A DNA stretch of 64,000 nucleotides, taken from the NCBI GenBank assembly GCA_904830895.1, contig LR882958.1, positions 2,660,001 through 2,724,000 on the forward strand. The letters are read 5' to 3'. This DNA is from Planktothrix rubescens CCAP 1459/22 (GTDB lineage Bacteria > Cyanobacteriota > Cyanobacteriia > Cyanobacteriales > Microcoleaceae). The translations under genes were made by a program, and so were the position numbers. Of the stretch, positions 24,083 through 32,564 are shown one piece after another. Under the pieces are notes generated by a model. That model had not been told where the DNA came from. It searched no databases and saw only the letters and a program-made list of their open reading frames with translations. Each line of letters starts with the position of its first letter. Position 1 is the stretch's first letter.

Positions 24083-24589
24083 TTAATTATTGGTAAATAA
24101 AGAAGGCAATTTTTTTTGATCAACTAAACGATAATAGAGTAACTCTATCCCAGTATTGATATAAATAAAATACGCATCTGCTATTCGAGACTTCAAGACA
24201 AGATCAAGATTAGACTCAAGTATCTCAAAAGAGATAAGTTCATTATCTTTAGCTACAGATTCAAGTTTTTTTCTGAGTTCTTGAAGTGATAGTTGATTTT
24301 GTTGAATTTCATTATATCCATAAGCAAATGCGATATTCAGAAGATTTTTCTCATCTGAACGCAGTTTTTCTTGAAGTTTATTGAGCTTAAGTTTTCCTTC
24401 TTGCAATAACTGTACTGGTTTCGGTAGCATTGTTTCTTCCTGCAAAGACTCTCGAATTGATGATTCAACAATTTCCCCTATATACTCTTCATGTTTCTTC
24501 TGTTTTTCATCTTGACTTCGAGCCATCAAAGCTGGATCACGGCGTTTTTTAGGTGGTAGCGTTGAGGACTTAGGATGAATTTCTGCCAT
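24083..24589 (-). CDS. Coiled-coil linker protein of the ParA-nuclease cassette
   Basis: A 168-residue protein without recognised domain. The first 45 residues are basic and probably disordered (KSSTLPPKKRRDPALMARS), residues about 60-125 are coiled coil (LQEGKLKLNKLQEKL ... LSLQELRKKLE), and the end is helical with aromatic residues (YFIYINTGIELLYYRL). It is placed between the ATPase and nuclease genes with four bases on each side, so it may link them. The basic start could touch DNA (inference). Confidence 0.6.
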   Translation of the reverse strand: MAEIHPKSSTLPPKKRRDPALMARSQDEKQKKHEEYIGEIVESSIRESLQEETMLPKPVQLLQEGKLKLNKLQEKLRSDEKNLLNIAFAYGYNEIQQNQLSLQELRKKLESVAKDNELISFEILESNLDLVLKSRIADAYFIYINTGIELLYYRLVDQKKLPSLFTNN

Positions 24590-24593
24590 TGTA

Positions 24594-25256
24594 TTACTCC
24601 ATTATAACTCTATTGTAATAATCCCAAAGATGTTCGCAACCCAAGTGATTCCATATATATTCATAAGGTGGCTTGAAAACGGTATTTCCAACTTCCTTGG
24701 GCAACCAATCAACAGGTTCAAGCACCTGATAATCATTATAGCGACTATCAATATACTCTTGAAAATCAGCCAGGACTACTCCGATAGGCACTATCTTTAC
24801 CATTGGAGCAGTTATAGGGCGAATCATCTCCAGTGTTAATAGCATATCGTTTAAGGCATCAAATGAGCCAATATCATCCCTCTTAACTGTTAACAGTACC
24901 AAATCGGGTTTGATCTGTATTAATAAAGTTGATATTTCTTCCAAACTGGGTAAGACATCAATTACAATGTGATCAAATGATTGTTTTTTAATTAGCTTTT
25001 CATAGTTATCTACCCAACTTTTATTTTTAACCTGATTGCTTTTTGTGAAAATATAAAGCATATCTTCTTGAGTAATTAGGATTTCACCACCTAGTTTTGG
25101 TACTGATCCCTCAGTGAAAAACCTAAAACTACGAGCCGATGAGTCGGCATCTACTAACAGCACTCGATTTCCTGTCTCTAGAAAAACTCCTGTAATATGA
25201 ATAGCTGTTGTTGTTTTACCAACTCCACCTTTATGATTGACACAAATAACTTTCAT
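24594..25256 (-). CDS. ParA/MinD-like ATPase
   Basis: A 220-residue deviant-Walker ATPase. MKVICVNHKGGVGKTTTAIH has the signature lysine of the ParA-type P-loop (residues 9-16), LLVDADSS is the A' motif, and HIVIDVLPSLEEIS is the Walker B region. It is short for a partitioning ParA and has no N-terminal DNA-binding extension. No parB gene or parS-like repeat is seen nearby. Its place at the head of a cassette with a nuclease suggests a role as switch or sensor rather than in partition (inference). The upstream gap of 97 bases before devA carries the likely promoter. Confidence 0.85.
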   Translation of the reverse strand: MKVICVNHKGGVGKTTTAIHITGVFLETGNRVLLVDADSSARSFRFFTEGSVPKLGGEILITQEDMLYIFTKSNQVKNKSWVDNYEKLIKKQSFDHIVIDVLPSLEEISTLLIQIKPDLVLLTVKRDDIGSFDALNDMLLTLEMIRPITAPMVKIVPIGVVLADFQEYIDSRYNDYQVLEPVDWLPKEVGNTVFKPPYEYIWNHLGCEHLWDYYNRVIME

Positions 25257-25353
25257 GCTTCAATTTAATAGATTAATTTGCTATTATAAAGTTTGTATGC
25301 ACATCCAGTAAAACCTGCTAAGTCTAGTATATCCTAAATTGGGGATAATAAGA

Positions 25354-26103
25354 CTACATTTTTAACTGATTATTGGGTGTCAGTTCAGAATTAGTAACTA
25401 ATGCTCCATCTTCCATTTTAATAATTCGATCGGCAACATCTAAAATCCGGTTATCATGGGTAACAATTAAGATAGTACAACCCTGTTCTTTGGCTAAGGT
25501 TTGCATTAAATTAACCACATCTCTCCCCGAATGACTATCAAGGGCTGCTGTGGGTTCATCGGCTAATACAATGGGGGGATGACTAACTAATGCCCTGGCG
25601 ATCGCAACTCGTTGTTTTTGTCCTCCAGATAGATTATCAGGATAATAATTTAAGCGATTTCCTAACCCAACTTTTTCTAACATTGCCGTGGCTTTTTGCT
25701 GGATTTCTGTACGGGAAAATTTACCCTGAACTTCTAACCCCATTTGCACATTTTGTAACGCCGTTAAGCTACCATGTAAATTATGAGCTTGGAAAATATA
25801 ACCTGTATTTCGTCTGGCTTTAACTAAGTCTCCTGAACGCGCACCTAAGAATTCTCGTCCTAATATATTTAAACTTCCCGACTGTACAGAACGTAAGGCT
25901 CCAATTAAGGTTAATAATGTGGTTTTTCCTGAACCAGAGGGGCCAGTCATAATCACAATTTCACCGATGGTAATTTCTAAGTTAATATCATATAACACTT
26001 GTTTTTGCAATTGCCCTTTTCCAAAATAATGATCTAAATTTTGAATTGCAATTGCAGCATTGCATTTTGTGGAATCTTGAATATCTTGGATTTGAGTTTG
26101 CAT
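25354..26103 (-). CDS. devA: DevA-type ABC transporter ATP-binding protein
   Basis: A 249-residue ATPase: Walker A GPSGSGKTTLL, signature LSGGQKQRVAIARAL, Walker B IVLADEPTAALDS, and the switch histidine in ILIVTHDNRI. The N-terminal LDHYFGKGQLQKQVLYDINL is typical of DevA, the ATPase of DevBCA exporters that move glycolipids or other hydrophobic compounds with a TolC channel. The permease and membrane-fusion genes lie at 27.5-30.0 kb on the same strand, but three plus-strand genes separate them from devA. Its start codon is only 15 bases from the ATG of the divergent GNAT gene, so its promoter must lie inside that gene or be newly formed. The AGGTTAACTCC leader gives a ribosome site. Homologues in non-heterocystous species do not serve heterocysts, so the symbol names the family only. 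Confidence 0.85.
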   Translation of the reverse strand: MQTQIQDIQDSTKCNAAIAIQNLDHYFGKGQLQKQVLYDINLEITIGEIVIMTGPSGSGKTTLLTLIGALRSVQSGSLNILGREFLGARSGDLVKARRNTGYIFQAHNLHGSLTALQNVQMGLEVQGKFSRTEIQQKATAMLEKVGLGNRLNYYPDNLSGGQKQRVAIARALVSHPPIVLADEPTAALDSHSGRDVVNLMQTLAKEQGCTILIVTHDNRILDVADRIIKMEDGALVTNSELTPNNQLKM

Positions 26104-26118
26104 GGAGTTAACCTAAAA

Positions 26119-26724
26119 ATGGATATTTTTTTAGAAACGAAACGGTTAATTTTACGGCAGTTTACCGAACTGGATGCAGATTTTTTATGGAATTTAGATA
26201 ACGATCCCAGGGTGATGAAATATATTAATGGCGGACATCCCACACCCAAAGAAGTTATTCAGACTCAAACGTTACCGAGATTTATGAGATATTATAGCAG
26301 ATATTCATATTTTGGGGTGTGGGCTGTTGTTGAAAAAGCAACGGGAGAGTTAATGGGTTGGGTACATTTTTTGCCAGCCATTGATCATCCTTTTGCAGTA
26401 GCGTTAAATCTAGTACAACCCAATGAAATTGCGTTAGGATATCGGTTTATTTATAATAGTTGGGGGAAAGGATATGCAACGGAATCTTGTCAAATTTTAG
26501 TAGATCAAGGGTTTTCAGAATGGAGAGTAAAACGAGTTATTGCTTGGGCATTAGTGGCTAATAAAGGCTCAATTCGAGTGATGGAAAAGCTAGGATTAAC
26601 CTTGGAAAAGCAGTTTAGATTTAGTCAACATCAACTCCCCTATTTTAGTTTTGAAGAACGTCAAGCTGTTAAATATAGTCGGAGTAGATCGGAAATCCCT
26701 CCAGAAACCGGGTTTTTCCGATAA
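26119..26724 (+). CDS. GNAT acetyltransferase, RimJ/RimL type
   Basis: A 201-residue N-acetyltransferase: FLETKRLILRQFTELD at the start, then LGYRFIYNSWGKGYATESCQ, the acetyl-CoA-binding pattern, and NKGSIRVMEKLGL near the end. Substrate unknown. An upstream frame extends to 26041, but would overlap devA; the ATG at 26119 gives the family-typical N-terminus. The final residues (PPETGFFR) are encoded by AGAAACCGGGTTT, the same short palindrome that recurs in the repeats near 15380 and 61170, so the tail may be repeat-derived. The gene is inserted between devA and devC on the opposite strand. Confidence 0.82.
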   Translation: MDIFLETKRLILRQFTELDADFLWNLDNDPRVMKYINGGHPTPKEVIQTQTLPRFMRYYSRYSYFGVWAVVEKATGELMGWVHFLPAIDHPFAVALNLVQPNEIALGYRFIYNSWGKGYATESCQILVDQGFSEWRVKRVIAWALVANKGSIRVMEKLGLTLEKQFRFSQHQLPYFSFEERQAVKYSRSRSEIPPETGFFR

Positions 26725-26787
26725 CTTTTCCATAACTGATTTTATAATCTATAATAGATGTTATCAAGTCTAGCTGGAATAAAACTG

Positions 26788-27015
26788 ATGTCAAATCAAA
26801 GCCTATACAGTATTAGTCTGGAAAGTCAAGATATTATTATTAAATTTAATCGAGAGATGGTAAATTTGGAGTTATTAACTCAATTTTTAGAATATCTTGA
26901 GTTAGAATCAATTCGTAATCGTAGTCAACTGACAGCAGAAGAAATAACTAACCTGAGTCAAGAAGTTAATCAAGAAGTTTGGGATAACTTAAAGTCTAAG
27001 TCTTGGGTTAGTTAA
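26788..27015 (+). CDS. Small protein, putative antitoxin of a PIN pair
   Basis: A 75-residue protein from the ATG at 26788 (an in-frame ATG at 26758 would add ten residues). It has a strand-rich start (YSISLESQDIIIKFN), then helices and an acidic LTAEEITNLSQEVNQEVWDNL tail. Two bases after its stop begins a PIN-domain reading frame, the usual order of a VapB-like antitoxin with a VapC-like toxin. No DNA-binding fold is recognised with confidence. Confidence 0.6.
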   Translation: MSNQSLYSISLESQDIIIKFNREMVNLELLTQFLEYLELESIRNRSQLTAEEITNLSQEVNQEVWDNLKSKSWVS

Positions 27016-27017
27016 TT

Positions 27018-27437
27018 ATGTTAACTCAAAAGCCGATTATTGTTGATACCAATATATTGTTTTCTGCATTACTTAGGGAAAATTCTCGTTTCAATGAATT
27101 ATTGCTAACTTCAGAGTATACGTTTTTTGTTTGCGAACTTGTATTTGTAGAACTATTTAAGCGCAAGGAAAAAATTATTCAACTTAGTCATTTAACCGAA
27201 GAATAAATTATTCAAATCTATTATATTTTGCTAAAACGTCTTCATCTCTATAAAGAAGATTTAATTACTTTAGAATATCGTAGAATAGCTTACGAACTAT
27301 GCCAAGGTGTTGATGTGAGTGATACCCCTCATGTAGCATTAACACTGCAATTGAATGGATTATTATGGACTGGAGATAAAAAATTAAAACTAGGCTTAAA
27401 AAACAAAGGATTTGAACAATTTTTTGAACTCAAATAA
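27018..27437 (+). pseudogene. PIN-domain toxin with internal stop
   Basis: A single reading frame of 139 sense codons holds a complete PIN domain: IIVDTNILFSALLREN with the first Asp, FVCELVFVELFKRKE with the Glu, SDTPHVALTLQLNG with the second Asp group and LLWTGDKKLK. It is interrupted by one TAA at 27204-27206 (LTEE, stop, IIQIYY). A single T to A change in a TTA codon would explain it. The first product is 62 residues and lacks half the active site, so the toxin should be inactive unless the stop is read through. Confidence 0.85.
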
Positions 27438-27492
27438 ATATCAACCCAGTTCTTTTACTCCTCATTCACAACTAGACACTTAGAAGTAAGAA

Positions 27493-28668
27493 TCAAAAGA
27501 TATCGGCAGGATCGGCGGCTTGTAATTTACGAGTGGTGATCGCACCGGATAACATACACATGATAATCGTTAATATTAACACTTGAACTGCTCTAAATAA
27601 AGTCATATATAACGGTAAATTTGTGGCTTGTCGGGTTAAACGATATAAACCTAAAGAAATCGTAGCACCCGGAATAAATCCCATAATAGCTAAAATAATT
27701 GCTTCTTCAAAAACAATCCCTAATAAATAGGCATTTCTAAATCCCATGGCTTTAAAAGTGGCATATTCGGGGGTATGATCAGAAACATCTGTAGCCAAAA
27801 CTTGATAAACAATAATTACCCCGACAACAAACCCCATGGCTGTCCCTAAACTAAACACAAATCCAATAGCAGTGTTTTTTGACCAGTAATCTTTTTCAAA
27901 GGCTAAAAATTGTTCATTGGTTAAAACTTTTACATCTTTGGGTAAATAATTTTGTAGGTCTGTTGCTACTTTTTCCACATCATAACCCGGTTCAATTTTA
28001 ATCAATCCAGCACTAATTCCGCCTGGTTTTCTTCGGGGAAATAATCGTAAAAAATTGCGATCGCTAGTAATTAATGTTCCATCCGCAGCAAAGGAAGCCC
28101 CAACTTTAAATAATCCAGCAATTTTGAGGGTGCGTTTTTCCAATTCTGTACTAACAATTTCACCCTGATCAACTTTGTCAATAACTTCTTGATAATCTCC
28201 TCTGGAAGATCGATCAAATAAAACCTGATCGGGTAATTTAATCACCTCTAAATTTTGTTGAACTTCAGGTAAATTAAAAGCTGACTGACGCGGATCAAAT
28301 CCGATGACTAAAATCGCTGTTTTTTTCCCAGTTTTAGGGTTTTTCCAATCGGAAAAATTAACATATAATGGGTCTGCGGATTTCACCCCTGGAACATCCA
28401 TTGCTTGATATAAACGTCGCCGGGGTAAGGTTGATAAATTAACTAAATTTCTAGCTTGGGGACTAATAATAAAAATATCCGCATCTAAATGATTATGCAA
28501 TCTGGTATTACTATCATATAATGCTGTTTGAAATCCTAATTGCATAAAAATTAAAACATCGGCAAAGGCAATGCCTGACAATGCCACTAACATTCGGGCT
28601 TTATCATGACTTAATTGCAACCATCCTAACGGCGTTCTATTTGTTAATCTCTGTATAAATCCAATCAT
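27493..28668 (-). CDS. devC: DevC-type ABC exporter permease
   Basis: A 391-residue FtsX-like permease: an N-terminal helix (ARMLVALSGIAFADVLIFMQLGFQ), a large extracytoplasmic domain (residues about 45-260, with LFDRSSRGDYQEV), then three membrane helices near the end (IGFVFSLGTAMGFVVGVIIVY, ILAIMGFIPGATISLGL, VLILTIIMCMLSGAI). This is the DevC architecture. The gene begins 17 bases after devB stops. devA is not next to it here but 1.4 kb away beyond an insertion. Confidence 0.88.
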   Translation of the reverse strand: MIGFIQRLTNRTPLGWLQLSHDKARMLVALSGIAFADVLIFMQLGFQTALYDSNTRLHNHLDADIFIISPQARNLVNLSTLPRRRLYQAMDVPGVKSADPLYVNFSDWKNPKTGKKTAILVIGFDPRQSAFNLPEVQQNLEVIKLPDQVLFDRSSRGDYQEVIDKVDQGEIVSTELEKRTLKIAGLFKVGASFAADGTLITSDRNFLRLFPRRKPGGISAGLIKIEPGYDVEKVATDLQNYLPKDVKVLTNEQFLAFEKDYWSKNTAIGFVFSLGTAMGFVVGVIIVYQVLATDVSDHTPEYATFKAMGFRNAYLLGIVFEEAIILAIMGFIPGATISLGLYRLTRQATNLPLYMTLFRAVQVLILTIIMCMLSGAITTRKLQAADPADIF

Positions 28669-28685
28669 AAATTACGAATTACGAA

Positions 28686-29987
28686 TTACTGGTTAATGGT
28701 GACTTTAACCTGTAAATTAGTTAAACTAGCAGCTTTTTTGCTAGAAATATCATCTAATTTAACTCGAACTTCGATAACTCTAGCATCAATATTTGTGGTC
28801 GGATCAATATCTAAAGCACTTTGTTTTTTGACTCTTAACCCAACTTCTTCAACTGTACCTTTTAAGGGTTCAGGTAACGCATCAGCCGTAATAGTTGCTA
28901 TTTGTCCCGAATGTATTTTAGGAATATCACTATCATAAACTTCAGCAACGGCATACATTTGTTCGGTTTGTCCCAATTCAATAATACCTTCATTAGAAAT
29001 TAGTTCTCCGGCGTGGGTATTCACCTCGATCACCCGTCCGGCTTGGGGCGATCGCACATAGGCCTGTTCTAAATTGACATTAGCTTGTTTAACAGAGGCT
29101 TGGGCCTTGGTTAACTCACTTTTAGCTAACTTTACATCCACTGGACGGACTTCGCTAACGGCCGTTAAAGTCGCTTGGGCTTCGGCAATTTGTTGGTCAA
29201 CGGTGGCGATGGTGCGGCTAAGGTTAGCTTGGGCTTCTCGAATTTGTTCCGTGCGGCTGCTAATAGTTTCGTTCAGGTTAGCTTGGGCTTCCTGTAAGCG
29301 TTTGCGACTGGTTTCGGCCTGCAAACATTGACTATCCCGATCTTGGGCGGATACGGCCCCATCCTGATATAAATTGTCGTAGCGTTGACAGTTAGTTTCA
29401 GCGTTGTTGAGTTCCGCTTGAATCCGGTCTAGGGTCGCTTTTTGGGCGCTACGTTCTCCCCGCAATTGGGCTTCTAAGGTGGCAATAGTGGCTTTTTGAG
29501 TGATAATTTGCCCATCTAACTCCGCTTGGTTGCCCTGAAATCGGGCTTTTTGGGCCTGAATATCCCCCTGTTTCGCCCCGGCTTGAACTTGCTCTAAACG
29601 GGCAACGGCTACTTCTACTTCGGTTTTGGCTTGTTCTAGGGCCGATTGTAGCCGATCTCGACTATCCAAAATTGCGATCGCTTGTCCCCCCTCTACCAAG
29701 TCTCCCTCTTTCACTAATAATTGATCTACCCGACTCCCTTGGTTGGACTGGGGGGCAGATAGTTTAATAATTTCTCCCTGGGGTTCTAACCAACCTAACG
29801 CCGTAACGGTTTTTATTTCTGGGACAACGGTTTCGGGTAGGGCTGCGGGTTCGGCGGGAGTGGGACGATACCGCCAGAAAGTATAGGCCATTAAACCACT
29901 CAAGGCTAGGGTAGTTGCTGTGATCAAAATCCCCGTATGGGGTAATTTCGGGGATGAAAGTTTACCGACTGTTGTTTGGCGTACCAT
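28686..29987 (-). CDS. devB: DevB-type membrane fusion protein
   Basis: A 433-residue HlyD-family periplasmic adaptor. One N-terminal membrane helix (GILITATTLALSGLMAYTFW), then the lipoyl half-motif SRVDQLLVKEGDLVEGGQAIAIL, a long coiled-coil hairpin (residues about 110-290) rich in Ala/Gln/Glu, and the second lipoyl half VNLEQAYVRSPQAGRVIEVN, followed by the beta-barrel domain. This adaptor connects the inner-membrane ABC pump with a TolC channel. The start is supported by GGGAG eight bases upstream. A palindrome that looks like a TetR operator lies 26 bases upstream. Confidence 0.9.
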   Translation of the reverse strand: MVRQTTVGKLSSPKLPHTGILITATTLALSGLMAYTFWRYRPTPAEPAALPETVVPEIKTVTALGWLEPQGEIIKLSAPQSNQGSRVDQLLVKEGDLVEGGQAIAILDSRDRLQSALEQAKTEVEVAVARLEQVQAGAKQGDIQAQKARFQGNQAELDGQIITQKATIATLEAQLRGERSAQKATLDRIQAELNNAETNCQRYDNLYQDGAVSAQDRDSQCLQAETSRKRLQEAQANLNETISSRTEQIREAQANLSRTIATVDQQIAEAQATLTAVSEVRPVDVKLAKSELTKAQASVKQANVNLEQAYVRSPQAGRVIEVNTHAGELISNEGIIELGQTEQMYAVAEVYDSDIPKIHSGQIATITADALPEPLKGTVEEVGLRVKKQSALDIDPTTNIDARVIEVRVKLDDISSKKAASLTNLQVKVTINQ

Positions 29988-30012
29988 AATTTTTTCTCCC
30001 GCCCAATCTTAA

Positions 30013-30036
30013 AACTAAACTGTTTAGTTCAGTATA
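30013..30036 (-). promoter_or_regulatory. Likely TetR operator with -10 box upstream of devB
   Basis: AACTAAAC-T-GTTTAGTT (30013-30029) is a perfect 17-base palindrome with one central base. On the minus strand it lies just after TATACT (30031-30036), a good -10 box, and 26-42 bases before the devB start. Such a placement would let a bound repressor block initiation. The TetR gene at 31920 is the obvious candidate regulator (inference). A -35 box at the usual spacing is not evident because a repeat cluster begins there. Confidence 0.6.
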
Positions 30037-30045
30037 TCACAAAAA

Positions 30046-30157
30046 CCGTTGTTGCGCTTCAGCGCATATCCCCGTTGTTGCGCTTCAGCGCTCCAAGAGG
30101 GGCTAAAGCCCAACAACGGGAAATCCCTAAGAGGGGCTAAAGCCCAACAACGGGGTT
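30046..30157. repeat. Cluster of interspersed palindromic repeats
   Basis: Two direct copies of CCGTTGTTGCGCTTCAGCGC are followed by two inverted-type copies of AAGAGGGGCTAAAGCCCAAC. The two kinds can pair through CCCGTTGTTG / CAACAACGGG to make large hairpins. The right end runs into the 3' end of the VWA gene and encodes its last residues and stop. Confidence 0.85.
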
Positions 30158-31627
30158 GTTAGCGGTTCTAACTTCTAGGGTGACATCTCCTAATTTGCGT
30201 TGTTCTCCATCATGGAGTTCTTGTTTAAGAATTTTCATCCCTCTTTCCTTCATTTCCTCGTCAAATTCCATAATAATTTTTTCTCCTTCGGTGTAGATTT
30301 TAGCAGTAATTGGGGGATATCCTTGACTTTTTCTGAGGTAAATATGGTTATTTTCTGAACTTCCTAATAAAACTGGTTCTGCTCCTAAATTAATCTTAGT
30401 TTGTTCGTTAGGTGTCCAATAAACAATTAACCAAGATTCCCGACTGAACTGTTCAATTAAAGCAATCATTAAACCAATAAAAAATCCAATAATTGCCGCC
30501 CCAATTAATCGCCCCACTAAATCACCCGATACGGCCGAAATAATCAGAAATCCAATGGCTCCGGCTGTTCCACCCATGGCCCCGCCCTGCACCGCCCGCC
30601 CCCGTTGCAAGTTCGGAACAAAAAAAGACATTCCCCCACCGACCACCGAGCCTAAAATTGTCCAGCCGATAATTCTGCCCCCAATGGCCAGAATCGGAAT
30701 ACCAGCAAAGGGAATAAACAATAGTTGACCCACTCCTCCGGCCACCAGTCCCGCCATTAAACCCCCGACAACACCCATACCCGCTTGTTTGGGAGTCAAG
30801 AGACGGCGACGGAGGTAATAGTTTTGGCCAGCAATTAAGGCTAGGGACGTACCAATGGCCAAAAGTGCCGTCCATCCGCCTATCCGTAAAACCGAGTAAA
30901 TAACGCTATAATTTCCCGTGGGGCCAGATTCCACCAATTGACTGCTATATATGGCTTTTTCCGCCTGTCGAAAGGCTTGCTCAAAGTCACCGGAGTTCAC
31001 ATAAAAAACCCGATCAGGGTCGCCCGTTAGTTTAGCGAGAAAATTGGTATCAGCATCCCCTGTAGCAACCGCAACTAAGTTAATATTCTGGGATGCAGCT
31101 ATTCTCATTGCCGACAAGGTTTTTGCCTGTTCCCTCTTGAGGTTTGTGTTTGCAAACCCTGGTTGTCCATCGGTGAATAAAAGAATATTGCGCCGTTGTG
31201 GGGTTGACTGGAGTTCTTGAGTGGCAGCGAGTAGGGCCTGATCCATATTAGTACCGCCCCCGTCAGAAATTCGGGCGATCGCTTCTTCTAAAGTAGGTTT
31301 ATTGTCAGTTAAACTAGCCGCAGTTTGAACATTAGTACCAAAGCCAAATACAGCTAAACGATTTTCCGATAAATCTTGCCGTTGGACAAAGGCTTGAGCC
31401 GCGGTTTTGACTTCTCGGAGTTTGCCATCATCATTCATACTGCCAGAAGTATCAATTAGTAGCACAATTGCTAAGGGAGATTGATCGACTTTGGGGGAAA
31501 TTTTTGTTAATTGTAATAGGGGTTCACCGAATATTGTTGCCGCACCTAAACAACCCATAGCACCATATAAACCAAATAGTAAAGGTTTGCTCAGTTTTTG
31601 TCGGAGTTGTCCAAAAAAATTGTTCAT
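30137..31627 (-). CDS. VWA-domain membrane protein with FHA-like tail
   Basis: A 496-residue protein. A membrane helix at about 17-35 is followed by a von Willebrand factor A domain with an intact MIDAS: LLIDTSGSMND, GGGTNMDQAL and FTDGQPG. Residues about 240-400 hold several hydrophobic glycine-rich helices (GWTALLAIGTSLALIAG, VVGGLMAGLVAGGVGQLLFI, GFLIISAVSGDLVG). The C-terminal 90 residues (VLLGSSENNHIYL ... LGDVTLEVRTA) resemble an FHA-type beta sandwich. The last codons (NNPVVGL and stop) are supplied by a palindromic repeat, so the native tail may differ. It lies 149 bases before devB on the same strand. Confidence 0.85.
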   Translation of the reverse strand: MNNFFGQLRQKLSKPLLFGLYGAMGCLGAATIFGEPLLQLTKISPKVDQSPLAIVLLIDTSGSMNDDGKLREVKTAAQAFVQRQDLSENRLAVFGFGTNVQTAASLTDNKPTLEEAIARISDGGGTNMDQALLAATQELQSTPQRRNILLFTDGQPGFANTNLKREQAKTLSAMRIAASQNINLVAVATGDADTNFLAKLTGDPDRVFYVNSGDFEQAFRQAEKAIYSSQLVESGPTGNYSVIYSVLRIGGWTALLAIGTSLALIAGQNYYLRRRLLTPKQAGMGVVGGLMAGLVAGGVGQLLFIPFAGIPILAIGGRIIGWTILGSVVGGGMSFFVPNLQRGRAVQGGAMGGTAGAIGFLIISAVSGDLVGRLIGAAIIGFFIGLMIALIEQFSRESWLIVYWTPNEQTKINLGAEPVLLGSSENNHIYLRKSQGYPPITAKIYTEGEKIIMEFDEEMKERGMKILKQELHDGEQRKLGDVTLEVRTANNPVVGL

Positions 31628-31919
31628 AATTTTAGTTTTTTGTATAATAACAAATTAACATTTAACGATGAATTTTTACACTAATAACCGTTATCCCAGA
31701 CGCGCCGTGGCACGTCTCTACGTACTCAAGATTGCTACATCAACCTAGCAATAAATTCCAGAAAAAATTTTCTAATTATTGCCAAGGGGAGATTATCGGC
31801 TAAAATTGCTACAATGTAGGGAATTATAGGAGGAATTTCTATTGAATGTATTGGCCTGAGTCGATTTTCCTCTGGTGGTTTCAAAACACACTCATTCACA
31901 AATCTCCTCTGTATTTTTT

Positions 31920-32558
31920 ATGGACGCAGTAGAACAGACCGAAATCTCCCAGTTGGATAGTATTTGCGAGAAAGCAGAACAAATTTTTGAAGGGGCGCTG
32001 CAAGAATTTTTAGTCCATGGGTATGCGGGTACCAGTATGGATCGGGTTGCTGCATCGGCGGGGGTGTCGAAGGCAACGGTTTATAACCATTTTGGGGACA
32101 AAGAAGGGTTATTTATTGCCCTGGTTAAGCGGTTAGCTCAGAAAAAATATCAAATTATGGTGGAGTCCCACAAAGCCGAATTGATGGAAACTGAACCTGC
32201 TGTTGTGGTGCGACAAATTGCTAATACAATTTTAGATAATTCCTTGGATGATCAAGAACATTTAGCTTTTGTTCGGCTTGTAATTGGGGAGTCGGGGCGA
32301 TTTCCAGAATTAGCTAAAACCTTTGTGCATCATTTGGGAAAACCAGGAATTGAAGTTTTAACAGAATATCTAACAACTCAGTGCTATATTACTATTCTTG
32401 ACCCCGAAGCGATGGCGCGGGTAATTATTGGAACCCTAGCCCATTATGTATTAATGCAAGAGATTTTGCAAGGTAAGGAAATTATTCCGATGGAACGGGA
32501 TCGAATTATTAATACTTTGGTGGATTTAGTTGATCACCACCCGAAACCCGAAATTTAA
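31920..32558 (+). CDS. TetR-family transcriptional regulator
   Basis: A 212-residue regulator. The N-terminal HTH is typical: AEQIFEGALQEFLVHGYAGTSMDRVAASAGVSKATVYNHFGDKEGLFIAL. The C-terminal ligand domain is variable (AMARVIIGTLAHYVLM). An upstream in-frame GTG at 31875 exists but the ATG at 31920 gives the usual length. It is transcribed divergently from the VWA-devBC group, and a palindromic site typical for TetR occurs before devB, so it likely controls the exporter. The DUF3685 gene begins six bases after its stop and is probably co-transcribed. Confidence 0.88.
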   Translation: MDAVEQTEISQLDSICEKAEQIFEGALQEFLVHGYAGTSMDRVAASAGVSKATVYNHFGDKEGLFIALVKRLAQKKYQIMVESHKAELMETEPAVVVRQIANTILDNSLDDQEHLAFVRLVIGESGRFPELAKTFVHHLGKPGIEVLTEYLTTQCYITILDPEAMARVIIGTLAHYVLMQEILQGKEIIPMERDRIINTLVDLVDHHPKPEI

Positions 32559-32564
32559 TGTTTT

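Noticed and set aside
24594-25256. Plasmid partition locus or replication origin
   Set aside because: The ParA-like gene has no ParB gene or clustered parS-like sites, and the flanks are chromosomal genes.
30522-30875. Open frame of 117 codons on the minus strand inside the VWA gene
   Set aside because: It is the shifted frame of the glycine-rich membrane part, with Gly/Arg/Trp-biased composition and no ribosome site; the VWA frame has clear domains.
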